Shown here in pieces: positions 8,717 through 16,356 of a stretch of DNA of 64,000 nucleotides. Within the stretch, counting starts at the first letter, position 1. Every line of letters begins with the position of its first letter. The translations under genes were made by a program, and so were the position numbers. This stretch comes from JBDHTS01 sp044221445. Lineage in GTDB: Bacteria; Pseudomonadota; Alphaproteobacteria; Micavibrionales; Micavibrionaceae. Location of the stretch: positions 124,001-188,000 of the forward strand of contig JBGAPF010000003.1 of assembly GCA_044221445.1 (NCBI GenBank), in the 5' to 3' direction. The notes below the pieces were generated by a model. It ran no database searches. It was not told the DNA's origin and worked only from the letters and a program-made list of their open reading frames with translations.

Positions 8717-8953
8717 TCAGGCTGCGTTGTCCTTAATGAACGAGATCGCGTCGCCCACCGTCTGGATTTTTTCGGCGGCGTCGTCGGGAATCTCGACGTT
8801 GAATTCTTCCTCGAACGCCATGACCAGTTCAACCGTGTCCAGGGAGTCGGCGCCCAGGTCATCGATGAAGCTTGCGTCTTCGCTTACTTTGCCTTCGTCG
8901 ACACCCAGGTGCTCGACGACAATCTTCTTTACGCGCTCGGCAATGTCACTCAT
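8717..8953 (-). CDS. acpP: Acyl carrier protein
   Basis: A 78-residue acidic carrier protein. The phosphopantetheine attachment serine is in the canonical GADSLDTVELVMAFEEEF (Ser about residue 37), preceded by DDL. It carries growing acyl chains between FabD, FabG, FabF and the dehydratase. The gene lies between an HAD phosphatase gene (166 bases upstream) and fabF. The 166-base upstream gap is probably where its own promoter sits, since ACP must be made in large amounts. Confidence 0.97.
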   Translation of the reverse strand: MSDIAERVKKIVVEHLGVDEGKVSEDASFIDDLGADSLDTVELVMAFEEEFNVEIPDDAAEKIQTVGDAISFIKDNAA

Positions 8954-9119
8954 CGCTTACCCTTTATCTTTGTTTGGTTTCGTTTCAAAACTTGGAAATC
9001 GCGCTGGACTGTAGCATCGTCCCCGCGCAAATCAAGCGATTTCGATCAAGTATCATATCCATAAATCCGGAGCCAGAGTTTTTGCTTTTCATTTCAGGGG
9101 TCTGTGGATAAATCCACCC

Positions 9120-9785
9120 CTATATAAAGCCCATGATTTCCGAAAAATGCCCTGCGATATGATGCGCGCCCGCCGCCAGAAGCGCCCCAGCCTGACGATC
9201 GGAGTCATGGAACGTGGCGGTCAGGCCGATGACCGTCATGCCCGCCGCTTTTCCCGCTTTTGCTCCCGTTATGCTGTCCTCGATCACAAGGGTGCGCTCC
9301 GGCGCGGCCCCCATTTTTTCAGCGGCGAGCAAAAACAGGTCCGGCGCGGGCTTGGCGTGCGCGACCATGTCTTTTGTAAAAACGACGTCATCAGGAAAAT
9401 ATGGCCCGAGCCCGGCATATTTTATGGATCGCAGGACGTTGCTGCGCTCCCCGTTCGAACCGACGCAGATCCGGATATCGTGGCGCAGCCGGTCGATGGT
9501 GTCGACGACGCCGTCGATCTGTTTCAGCAGGGACGGCACCTCGTCGTTCACCCTGACCATGTAATCGGTTAGAAAGGACGGCGGCAGGATCGTTCCCGTC
9601 TCGGCCTCGACTATCCTTTTCACGTCGCTCATGCTTAAACCCGCGAACGCTTCGATCAGGTGTTCTGTGGTGTATTGCGGAAAGCCGTATCCGGTCAGCA
9701 GGTCGGATGTCACCTTGTTATTCAGGTATTCCGAGTCCACAAGCGTTCCGTCGCAGTCGAAAATGATAAGGTCGTACGCGCCCAT
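9120..9785 (-). CDS. HAD-superfamily phosphatase (phosphoglycolate phosphatase-like)
   Basis: A 221-residue haloacid dehalogenase subfamily IA hydrolase. Motif I is IIFDCDGTLVDSE (Asp nucleophile and second Asp at about residues 10 and 12), motif II is CVGSNGERSN, motif III includes KPAPDLFLLAAEKMGA and motif IV is VIEDSITGAKAGKAAGM. The substrate cannot be deduced; relatives act on sugar phosphates or phosphoglycolate. Its ATG overlaps the fabG stop (TGATG), so it is translationally coupled to fabG, an uncommon insertion in a fatty acid cluster. Confidence 0.85.
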   Translation of the reverse strand: MGAYDLIIFDCDGTLVDSEYLNNKVTSDLLTGYGFPQYTTEHLIEAFAGLSMSDVKRIVEAETGTILPPSFLTDYMVRVNDEVPSLLKQIDGVVDTIDRLRHDIRICVGSNGERSNVLRSIKYAGLGPYFPDDVVFTKDMVAHAKPAPDLFLLAAEKMGAAPERTLVIEDSITGAKAGKAAGMTVIGLTATFHDSDRQAGALLAAGAHHIAGHFSEIMGFI

Positions 9786-10522
9786 CAGATCATCGCCATC
9801 CCGCCATTGACGTGAATCGTCTGGCCGGTGACATAGGCGGCTTCATCGCTGGCAAGATACGCGGCGGCGGCGGCGATATCGTCGGGACCGCCCATTCTGC
9901 CGGCGGGGATATTCGCGTTTATTTTCGCTTTCTGGTCGTCGGTCAGCACGTCCGTCATGGCCGTGGCGATAAAGCCGGGAGCGATGCAGTTGACGGTGAT
10001 GTTGCGGCTGGCGATCTCCGCGGCCATCGCCTTGGTCCAGCCCGCCATGCCCGCTTTCGACGCACAGTAATTTGCCTGACCGGGATTGCCCGTCGTGCCG
10101 ACGACGGACGAAATATTGATGATGCGTCCCCAGCGGTTTTTCATCATCCCGCGCTGCACGGCCTGGGCCAGGCGGAACGGCGCGGTCAGGTTGACGGCCA
10201 GCACCTCGTCCCATTCCTCCGGCTTCATGCGCATCGAAAGGTTGTCTTTGGTCAGCCCCGCGTTGTTGACCAGGATATCGATCCCGCCCATGGCGTCCTG
10301 CGCCGCCTTGATCAGGCCTTCGATTCCTTCCGGCTTCGACAGGTCGGCGGGCAGGATGTGCGCCCGTTCCGTCAGGCCGCAGGCCAGCGCCGCCAGCCTG
10401 TCCTGGTTGCGGCCGGACACGCCGACGACGGCGCCTTGGGCGTGCAGCGCGCGGGCGATGGCTTCGCCGATGCCGCCCGTGGCGCCTGTGACCAGCGCCT
10501 TCTTGCCGGAAAGATCAAACAT
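9785..10522 (-). CDS. fabG: 3-oxoacyl-ACP reductase FabG
   Basis: A 245-residue NADPH-dependent short-chain dehydrogenase that reduces 3-ketoacyl-ACP. The dinucleotide motif TGATGGIGEAIARAL is at residues 12-26, the NNAG motif in DILVNNAGLTKDN, and the catalytic Ser-Tyr-Lys set in NISSVVGTTG and YCASKAG. The C-terminus GYVTGQTIHVNGGMAMI-like ending is typical of FabG rather than general SDRs. The 5' end overlaps murI by eight bases and the 3' end overlaps the HAD gene, so three genes are tightly coupled. Confidence 0.94.
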   Translation of the reverse strand: MFDLSGKKALVTGATGGIGEAIARALHAQGAVVGVSGRNQDRLAALACGLTERAHILPADLSKPEGIEGLIKAAQDAMGGIDILVNNAGLTKDNLSMRMKPEEWDEVLAVNLTAPFRLAQAVQRGMMKNRWGRIINISSVVGTTGNPGQANYCASKAGMAGWTKAMAAEIASRNITVNCIAPGFIATAMTDVLTDDQKAKINANIPAGRMGGPDDIAAAAAYLASDEAAYVTGQTIHVNGGMAMI

Positions 10523-11384
10523 GGGCTGTCTCCGTTTCTGTCTGTGTGTCGAACCGCGTGCAGTCGATCTGCTCGACCGTCGCGTTGCCGAGGGGTTTTT
10601 CGAGAAAGCGCTCCGCCAGGGCCCTGAAATGCCCGACCGAGTCGGTGACGTAAAAACGCGCTTCGGTTTCTGATGTACCGGGACGGGAAGCGGCGGTCAA
10701 TGACGATATGGAAGAGGCGGCGGCGGCCCCGCTTTCGATCAGCGTCACGCCGGGGCCGGCGATGTCCGCGATGATCTCTTTCAACAGGGGAAAATGGGTA
10801 CAGCCCAGGATAATCGTATCCGGCGTCTCGCGCCCGCCGTCGAACGTGCTGCCGATATACCGTTCGACCGCGCCCCGCGCCACCGGACCGTCCGTCCAGC
10901 CTTCCTCGGCCAGCGCGACCAGAAGCTGGGCCGGGATGCTGTCGACCTTGATCCCGGGGCGCGCAACGCGCAGCGCGGCGCCGTAACAATCGGCCTGCAC
11001 CGTCGAGCGCGTGCCCAAAACCATGACATGGTTGTTCCTTGTCGCGGCCAGGGCCGCAACCACAGCCGGGGCGATCATGCCGATGACAGGCACCGGCTCC
11101 GCGAGCCGCGCCACGGCCTCCGTCGCATGGGCGGACGCGGTGTTGCAGGCGATGACTATCATCTTGACGTCGTGACATAACAAAACGCGGGCCAGGTTCA
11201 GGGCATAGGCGCGGACCGTGCCCGCGCTTTTAGTGCCGTAGGGAACGCGGGCGGTATCGCCGAGATAGATGAACCGCTCTTCAGGCAGGGACTCCATCAG
11301 CGCCTTCAGCACCGTCAGGCCGCCGACACCGGAATCGAAAACGCCGATGGGACGGGGGTCGGCGGTAAAGGGGTCTCCAGCCAT
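10515..11384 (-). CDS. murI: Glutamate racemase
   Basis: A 289-residue cofactor-independent racemase that makes D-glutamate for peptidoglycan. Both catalytic cysteines are present: IVIACNTASAHA (about residue 80) and ILGCTHFPLLKE (about 195). The N-terminal IGVFDSGVGGLTVLKAL and YLGDTARVPYGTKS blocks are diagnostic. It starts two bases after the fabD stop and overlaps fabG, so it is embedded in the fab operon. That placement links wall precursor supply to lipid synthesis; murI is not normally found between fabD and fabG. Confidence 0.94.
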   Translation of the reverse strand: MAGDPFTADPRPIGVFDSGVGGLTVLKALMESLPEERFIYLGDTARVPYGTKSAGTVRAYALNLARVLLCHDVKMIVIACNTASAHATEAVARLAEPVPVIGMIAPAVVAALAATRNNHVMVLGTRSTVQADCYGAALRVARPGIKVDSIPAQLLVALAEEGWTDGPVARGAVERYIGSTFDGGRETPDTIILGCTHFPLLKEIIADIAGPGVTLIESGAAAASSISSLTAASRPGTSETEARFYVTDSVGHFRALAERFLEKPLGNATVEQIDCTRFDTQTETETAHV

Positions 11385-11386
11385 GG

Positions 11387-12334
11387 TTAAGTCAGGCTTT
11401 TCATGAGCTGTTCGACCTGGTCCGGCGTCTCAACGCTCGATGCGGCGATCTCCGGCTCTATTCTTTTGATCAGCCCGGCCAGCACTTTGCCGGCGCCCAG
11501 TTCGACGGCCTGCGTGACGCCGAGCGCCCTCATGGCCTGGACCGATTCCCGCCAGCGGACGCGGCCTGTCACCTGTTCGACCAGCAGGCGGCGGATCGTC
11601 GCCGGCTCGGTGACGGCTTCCGCCGTGACATTGGCGATGAGCGGTATGCCGGGCGGGCGGATCGCGGCCGTTTCCAGCGCGCCCTGCATCGTCCGCGCCG
11701 CCGGTTCCATCAGGCGGCAATGGAACGGCGCGCTGACCGGCAGAAGGATGGCCCGCTTCGCGCCCTTTTCCGTCGCCATGACCATCGCCGCGGCGACAGC
11801 GTCCTTATGGCCCGAGATCACGATCTGGCCCGGCGCGTTGTCGTTGGCGGCCTCGCAGATTTCACCGTTCACGGACGCCGCGGCGGCCAGCGCCGCGACC
11901 GCGTCGAAATCGAGGCCCAATATGGCTGCCATCGCTCCCTGGCCTACCGGGACCGCCTGCTGCATCGCCTGGCCGCGCAGTTTCAGGAGCCGGGCCGTAT
12001 CGGCGAGTTCGAGCGCCCCCGACGCGGTCAGCGCCGAATATTCGCCCAGCGAGTGGCCGGCGACATACTGCGCCTTCACCGACAGATCGATGCCGCCTTC
12101 CCGGCGCAGGACGTTCACCACGGCCATCGACACGGCCATCAGGGCGGGCTGGGTGTTTTCGGTCAGGTTGAGGTCGCTCTGCGCCCCTTCGAACATCAGT
12201 TTCGACAGTTTCTGGCCCAGCGCGTCGTCCACCTCCTCGAATGTGCGCCGCGCCTCGATAAAAGCGTCGGCCAGATCGCGGCCCATGCCGATGGATTGGG
12301 ACCCCTGGCCGGGAAAGACGAAAGCGCGTGTCAT
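11387..12334 (-). CDS. fabD: Malonyl-CoA:ACP transacylase FabD
   Basis: A 315-residue acyltransferase that loads malonyl onto ACP. The N-terminus RAFVFPGQGSQSIGMG and the nucleophilic-elbow motif AGHSLGEYSAL (Ser about residue 95) are canonical, the catalytic histidine lies in SAPFHCRLM (about 203) and the C-terminus has VELGAGKVLAGLIKRI. It is the first gene of the minus-strand fab cluster; the 234-base gap before the divergent small gene at 12569 must hold the operon promoter. Confidence 0.95.
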   Translation of the reverse strand: MTRAFVFPGQGSQSIGMGRDLADAFIEARRTFEEVDDALGQKLSKLMFEGAQSDLNLTENTQPALMAVSMAVVNVLRREGGIDLSVKAQYVAGHSLGEYSALTASGALELADTARLLKLRGQAMQQAVPVGQGAMAAILGLDFDAVAALAAAASVNGEICEAANDNAPGQIVISGHKDAVAAAMVMATEKGAKRAILLPVSAPFHCRLMEPAARTMQGALETAAIRPPGIPLIANVTAEAVTEPATIRRLLVEQVTGRVRWRESVQAMRALGVTQAVELGAGKVLAGLIKRIEPEIAASSVETPDQVEQLMKSLT

Positions 12335-12568
12335 AGGTCGAAACTCCCTCGTGAATGCCGTGCCGCCTCTTAGACCAGTTCATTATGAAAGATCAAGAGA
12401 AACACTTTAATTTGTAAAACCCGTAAATTTATGGTAGCATATCGTTCAATTCTCGTATTTCCAGCAGCTTCGGCTCTTGGCCAAGGGATGTTTACCCTTT
12501 GCCTTGCCTGCGCAACGATATCCGGGAATTCCGATGGATTATAACGTTTTTTGTCTGGAGACATGAAT

Positions 12569-12838
12569 ATGGTCAGTTCCTTTGGCGGCAATCGCATCAG
12601 AATGCACCTCAAGGGCACCCAGACCCGGCTCTCCCTGCTTCTGGGGTCGGCCGACACCGAGGCGGAAGCCGCCAGCGCCCAGCCTTTGACCCGTAGCGCC
12701 CTTCAGAACCCGGATGTCAGCCGTTACGAACTGGAACGCCTGCTGCGCCGTACCGAACAGCGCCCGGATTCAGGCGGCTGGAGCCGCCTGTTCGCGTCGA
12801 CGGAAGACAGCTGCGCCAATTCCAACGCCGTGACCTGA
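12569..12838 (+). CDS. Hypothetical small protein (89 aa)
   Basis: An 89-residue ORF. GGAG at 12557-12560 lies eight bases before the ATG at 12569, giving MVSSFGGNRIRMHLKG; a TTG at 12551 and an ATG at 12563 are less well spaced. The protein is hydrophilic, with an arginine-rich middle (RYELERLLRRTEQRP) and no membrane segment. No family recognised. It lies between the divergent fabD and the ribosomal protein operon, and is separated from rpsF by a promoter. Confidence 0.55.
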   Translation: MVSSFGGNRIRMHLKGTQTRLSLLLGSADTEAEAASAQPLTRSALQNPDVSRYELERLLRRTEQRPDSGGWSRLFASTEDSCANSNAVT

Positions 12839-12869
12839 AAACGACTTTCCCTCCCCACATATATATTTC

Positions 12870-12897
12870 TTGATTCGCGCCGCAAAATCCTTATAGT
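12870..12897 (+). promoter_or_regulatory. Putative promoter of the rpsF-rpsR-rplI operon
   Basis: TTGATT at 12870-12875 and TATAGT at 12892-12897 with a 16-base spacer form a good sigma-70-type promoter. Predicted transcription would begin near 12904, giving an mRNA leader of about 110 bases before rpsF. Confidence 0.6.
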
Positions 12898-12920
12898 GCG
12901 GGCTTCTTGAAAGAAACCTC

Positions 12921-12951
12921 GCTGGCGCTTTGTGATGCCAGCTTTGTTTTT
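12921..12951 (+). promoter_or_regulatory. Attenuator-like hairpin in the rpsF leader
   Basis: Within the leader, GCTGGC (12921-12926) pairs with GCCAGC (12937-12942) and is followed by TTTGTTTTT, the form of a short intrinsic terminator located before the first gene. This would suit feedback attenuation by a ribosomal protein, as known for S6:S18 leaders in other bacteria, but I cannot match it to that consensus. Confidence 0.45.
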
Positions 12952-13011
12952 CGGTGCCGCCGGGATGGTCCCTGCTCGTGCCGCAAAAACAAATCCGGGA
13001 GGAGTTAGACG

Positions 13012-13461
13012 ATGCCTTATTACGAAACCGTGTTTATCGCACGGCAGGAACTGGGCGCTGCCCAGGTCGAGGAGCTGACTAGCAGCTTCACGAAAATCCT
13101 TGAAGACAACGGCGGCAAGACCGTTAAAACCGAAAGCTGGGGCCTGCGCACCCTCGCCTATCGCATCAGCAAGAACCGCAAAGGCCATTACGTCCTGATC
13201 GAATCCGACACGCCGCCCGAGGCGCTGATCGAGATGGAACGCAACATGCGCCTGAACGAGGACATCCTGCGCTTCATGAGCATCAAGCTCGACGAACTGT
13301 CCAAGGGCCAGTCCAAGATCCTTGACAAGAGCCGCGACGACGACGATCGCGGTGACCGTGGAGACCGCGAATTCCGCGACCGTGGAGACAGGGGAGACCG
13401 CGGTGATCGCGGCGACCGTGAAACACGTGAAAAATTCAGTAAAAGAGAGGAAGCCGCGTAA
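13012..13461 (+). CDS. rpsF: 30S ribosomal protein S6
   Basis: A 149-residue S6 with the classic N-terminus MPYYETVFIARQEL and the block GLRTLAYRISKNRKGHYVLI. The S6 fold ends near residue 95; beyond it is a charged tail made of repeated RGD/DRG units (about residues 110-137), an exaggerated form of the acidic-basic tail seen in alphaproteobacterial S6. GGGAGGAG lies just before the ATG. The stop overlaps the rpsR start (TAATG). Confidence 0.96.
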   Translation: MPYYETVFIARQELGAAQVEELTSSFTKILEDNGGKTVKTESWGLRTLAYRISKNRKGHYVLIESDTPPEALIEMERNMRLNEDILRFMSIKLDELSKGQSKILDKSRDDDDRGDRGDREFRDRGDRGDRGDRGDRETREKFSKREEAA

Positions 13462-13727
13462 TGAGTGCCACCGACACACCGACGGTCCGCCGTCCGTTTT
13501 TCAAGCGCAAGAAGACGTGCCCGTTCAGCGGACCCAACGCGCCTCCGATCGACTGGAAAGACGTCCGCACCCTGGGTCGCTACATTTCCGAGCGCGGCAA
13601 GATCGTGCCGAGCCGGATTACCGCCGTTTCCACAACCAAACAACGTGAACTGTCACAGGCTATCAAGCGCGCCCGCTATATGGCGCTCCTGCCCTACCTG
13701 CGCCAGGAATCCGATAACGCACGCTAA
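13461..13727 (+). CDS. rpsR: 30S ribosomal protein S18
   Basis: An 88-residue S18. The diagnostic core is RRPFFKRKKTCPFSG followed by IDWKDVRTLGRYISERGKIVPSRIT and the RARYMALLPY C-terminus. It binds S6 on the small-subunit platform. The start codon overlaps the rpsF stop, and rplI follows 12 bases after its stop, giving the standard S6-S18-L9 operon. Confidence 0.97.
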   Translation: MSATDTPTVRRPFFKRKKTCPFSGPNAPPIDWKDVRTLGRYISERGKIVPSRITAVSTTKQRELSQAIKRARYMALLPYLRQESDNAR

Positions 13728-13739
13728 GGAGCTCTCATC

Positions 13740-14460
13740 ATGGCCAGTGCAATGGAAGTCATCCTGCTGGAACGCGTCAACAGCCTCGGCAACATGGGCG
13801 ACAAAGTCCGGGTAAAACCGGGTTACGCCCGCAACTACCTGCTGCCGCAGGGCAAGGCGCTCCGCACCACCGAAAAGAACCTCGCCTATTTCGAAAGCCA
13901 GAAGGCAGCGCTCGAAAAACTCAATGCCGAGCGCTGCGCCGAAGCCGAAAAGCAGGCGAAGAAACTGGACGGCCTCAAGGTCGTCATCGTTCGCCATGCC
14001 GGCGAAAGCGGCCAGCTTTACGGCTCCGTCTCGACCCGCGACATCGCCGATGCCGTCAGCGCGCAAAGCAAGCAGCCTGTATCGCGCGGCAACGTCTCGC
14101 TGAACACGGCGCTGAAAAACATCGGCCTGTTCCCGGTCATGGTCTCGTTGCATCCTGAAGTCAGCATCGAAATCACGGTGAACATCGCCCGTTCCGAGGA
14201 AGAAGCGAAAACCCAGGCCAAAACCGGCAAGGCGCTGGTGGCGGAAGCCCAGAGTGCGCGTGAAACCGCGGCTGAAGCTGAAAACCTGGACCAGTTCCTG
14301 GAAGACAGCGCGCTTGAAGCCGAACGCGAAGCGTCCGAGGAAGAAGCCCGCGGAAACCGCAGAAGGCAATGAAAAAGCCGCCCGCCGCGCTGAAAAGGCC
14401 GCCGCCAAGCCGAAAAAGCCCAAGGCCTCCAAAGAAGAAAACGCAGACGAAGCGGAATAG
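13740..14460 (+). CDS. rplI: 50S ribosomal protein L9, frameshift in the C-terminal tail
   Basis: The N-terminal L9 domain (MEVILLERVNSLGNMGDKV, then PGYARNYLLPQGKAL) and C-terminal domain (GQLYGSVSTRDIADAV, later IGLFPVMVSLHPEV) are complete. In the first frame translation ends at 14372 with GNRRRQ after 210 residues. The neighbouring frame continues as AETAEGNEKAARRAEK... to 14460, an Ala/Lys/Glu tail of the type expected for alphaproteobacterial L9. Removing one C from CCC at 14347-14349 joins the two frames as EEEAAETAEG, giving 239 residues. Either the assembly has an extra base or the tail is truly lost; the folded part would be intact in both cases. AAGGAG precedes the ATG by eight bases. 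Confidence 0.92.
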
Positions 14461-14480
14461 GTTTCCTCTTCCCCCTTTTC

Positions 14481-14511
14481 AAAAAGGCCTGAAGCTTTTT
14501 CAGGCCTTTTT
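14481..14511 (+). terminator. Intrinsic terminator after rplI
   Basis: A perfect 13-bp stem AAAAAGGCCTGAA / TTCAGGCCTTTTT with a five-base loop and a T-rich tail (TGCTTTTTAT). It closes the ribosomal protein operon. Its position 21 bases after the stop at 14460 also supports that the longer L9 frame is the true end of the gene. Confidence 0.92.
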
Positions 14512-14573
14512 GCTTTTTATCCCGCGCGTGGTATATTGATGTGCTTGTTCCTGCCTTCCCCATCAGGCGTGTC

Positions 14574-15188
14574 ATGCCGTTTTTAAAAGCATTCGTCCTT
14601 CTCCTGACTCTTTTCCTGCTTCTGTCCCCCGCCGGCGCGCAGGCGGGGACGGAACGGTACAGGCTCGATAAACCGCACACGCAGGTGCTTTTTTCCGTCA
14701 GCCATCTCGGATTTTCGCATTCTTATGGACGCTTCAACGCCTATGAGGGCGGTTTCACGCTTGACCATGGCAATCTTGCCGGCTCGACCGTCGACGTGTC
14801 CGTGAAAACGGAAAGCCTGGACATGGGCGACGCGGACTGGAACCGTGTGGTCATGGGGGCGGATTATTTCGATGTGGCGCATTACCCTTTCATGCGGTTC
14901 AAAAGCACGCATGTGGAGGTGACGGGACAGAATACCGCCAAAGTTACCGGCGATTTCACCCTGCGCGGCGTGACCAGGCCCGTAACACTGGACGTGACTC
15001 TGAACCGTACCGGCCGCCATCCGTTCATGGAGACCTACGTCGCCGGTCTGTCGGCGGATACGACGATCCATCGATCCGATTTCGGGATGTCGTCGGGCGT
15101 GCCTTTTGTCGGTGACGAGGTTAAAATCCATCTGGAAGTCGAAGGCATCCGCATTCCCCAACCGGGCGAGGAAATTTATAACCCATGA
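14574..15188 (+). CDS. YceI family periplasmic protein
   Basis: A 204-residue secreted lipocalin-like protein of the YceI family, which binds isoprenoid-type lipids in the periplasm. The signal peptide starts at the ATG at 14574 (MPFLKAFVLLLTLFLL, cleavage near AQA-G). The mature domain shows YRLDKPHTQVLFSVSHLGFS, VDVSVKTESLDMGD, HYPFMRFKST and VTGDFTLRGVTRPVTLDV, all typical. It opens a three-gene operon with cytochrome b561 and a second YceI protein, joined by ATGA overlaps. Confidence 0.9.
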   Translation: MPFLKAFVLLLTLFLLLSPAGAQAGTERYRLDKPHTQVLFSVSHLGFSHSYGRFNAYEGGFTLDHGNLAGSTVDVSVKTESLDMGDADWNRVVMGADYFDVAHYPFMRFKSTHVEVTGQNTAKVTGDFTLRGVTRPVTLDVTLNRTGRHPFMETYVAGLSADTTIHRSDFGMSSGVPFVGDEVKIHLEVEGIRIPQPGEEIYNP

Positions 15189-15769
15189 CTCTGAAAAACA
15201 CCTCTGCCCGCTTCGGCGCGGTCGCGAAATTCTTTCACTGGACGGTGGCGCTTCTGGTCATCGGGCTGCTCTGCGTCGGTTTTCTCATGACCAGCCTCAA
15301 GATCAGCCCGTTTGTGTTCAAACTGTTTTTCCTGCACAAATCCACGGGCATCACGGTGCTTGCGCTCATGGCCCTCCGCCTGATCTGGCGGATCTATAAT
15401 CCGCCGCCGCATTCCCTGCCGAACCACCAGCCTTGGGAAAAAGCGCTGGCGAAGGCCAGCCACTGGTTTCTTTATATCGCCCTGTTCCTTATGCCGCTTT
15501 CCGGCTGGACCATGTCGTCGGCAAAGAATTTCCACGTCAGCGTGTTCAACCTTTTCACCCTGCCCGACCTGGTCGCGCCCGACCCGGCTCTGGCGGAATT
15601 TCTGGAGGAATTCCATGGCTATCTTGCCTGGGGCATTATCATTGTCCTGGGCCTGCATATTGCCGGTGCGCTGAAACATCATATATTGGACAAGGATGCC
15701 ACGCTGCGCCGCATGCTGCCTTTCGGGCGCGCCGAGACGAACGAGATCACGACAGGAGACTCCAGATGA
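15185..15769 (+). CDS. Cytochrome b561 family membrane protein
   Basis: A 194-residue di-heme-type cytochrome b with four membrane segments (near residues 15-35, 50-70, 90-110 and 145-165). Candidate heme histidines lie in AKFFHWTVALLVIG, FFLHKSTGITVL, FHGYLAWGIIIVLGLHIAGALKHH. The family moves electrons between ubiquinol and periplasmic acceptors or superoxide. It overlaps the upstream and downstream YceI genes by four bases each, so the three products are made together; pairing with YceI suggests quinone or isoprenoid lipid traffic. Confidence 0.9.
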   Translation: MTLKNTSARFGAVAKFFHWTVALLVIGLLCVGFLMTSLKISPFVFKLFFLHKSTGITVLALMALRLIWRIYNPPPHSLPNHQPWEKALAKASHWFLYIALFLMPLSGWTMSSAKNFHVSVFNLFTLPDLVAPDPALAEFLEEFHGYLAWGIIIVLGLHIAGALKHHILDKDATLRRMLPFGRAETNEITTGDSR

Positions 15770-16356
15770 ATATTCGCCGCCTTGCCCTGCTGCTGGCCTT
15801 TATCGCGCCTCTATCCGCGCACGCCCAGGACAGTGCGTCCCTGCCGCAATGGACGATCGTGCCTGAACAAAGCAGCCTGAGCTTCGAGGCCACCCAGCAG
15901 GGCGCGCCGTTTACCGGCACGTTCGGCGATATCTCGGGCACCATCGCTTTCGAACCCGCCAAACCCGAAGCGGGCACGGCCAGCATCAGGATCGGTATGG
16001 ACAGCGCAGCGACCCAGAGCCCGGACCGCGACCGTTACATTAAGGAAGACTCCTGGTTTGCTGTCGCAAAATACCCGGCCGCCACGTACACGGTCGATTC
16101 TTTCGAAAAGACATCCGACGGCCGGTATGTTGCGCATGGGCGCCTCACCGTCCGCGACGTCAGCATGCCGGTCAACCTTCCCTTCACACTTAAGATCGAC
16201 CGGCCTGCCTCCGGCCCCGCCACGGCCCACGCCGAAGGCGCCACCAAGCTGAAGCGCCTGGATTTCGGCATCGGCCAGGGCGAATGGAAAGACACGTCGA
16301 TGGTCGGGAACGACGTGACGGTGAAGGTCAGCCTTACCGCCGTCCGGCAGAATTAA
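15766..16356 (+). CDS. YceI family periplasmic protein (second copy)
   Basis: A 196-residue YceI paralogue with a signal peptide (MNIRRLALLLAFIAPLSAHA, cleavage near AHA-Q). The mature part contains WTIVPEQSSLSFEATQQGAPF, DRDRYIKEDSWFAVAKYPAATY and LTVRDVSMPVNLPF, the version of the fold often annotated as cytochrome b561-associated YceI. It starts inside the cytochrome b561 stop codon. Its last four bases overlap the convergent membrane protein gene. The two YceI proteins differ strongly, so they are not a recent duplication. Confidence 0.9.
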   Translation: MNIRRLALLLAFIAPLSAHAQDSASLPQWTIVPEQSSLSFEATQQGAPFTGTFGDISGTIAFEPAKPEAGTASIRIGMDSAATQSPDRDRYIKEDSWFAVAKYPAATYTVDSFEKTSDGRYVAHGRLTVRDVSMPVNLPFTLKIDRPASGPATAHAEGATKLKRLDFGIGQGEWKDTSMVGNDVTVKVSLTAVRQN

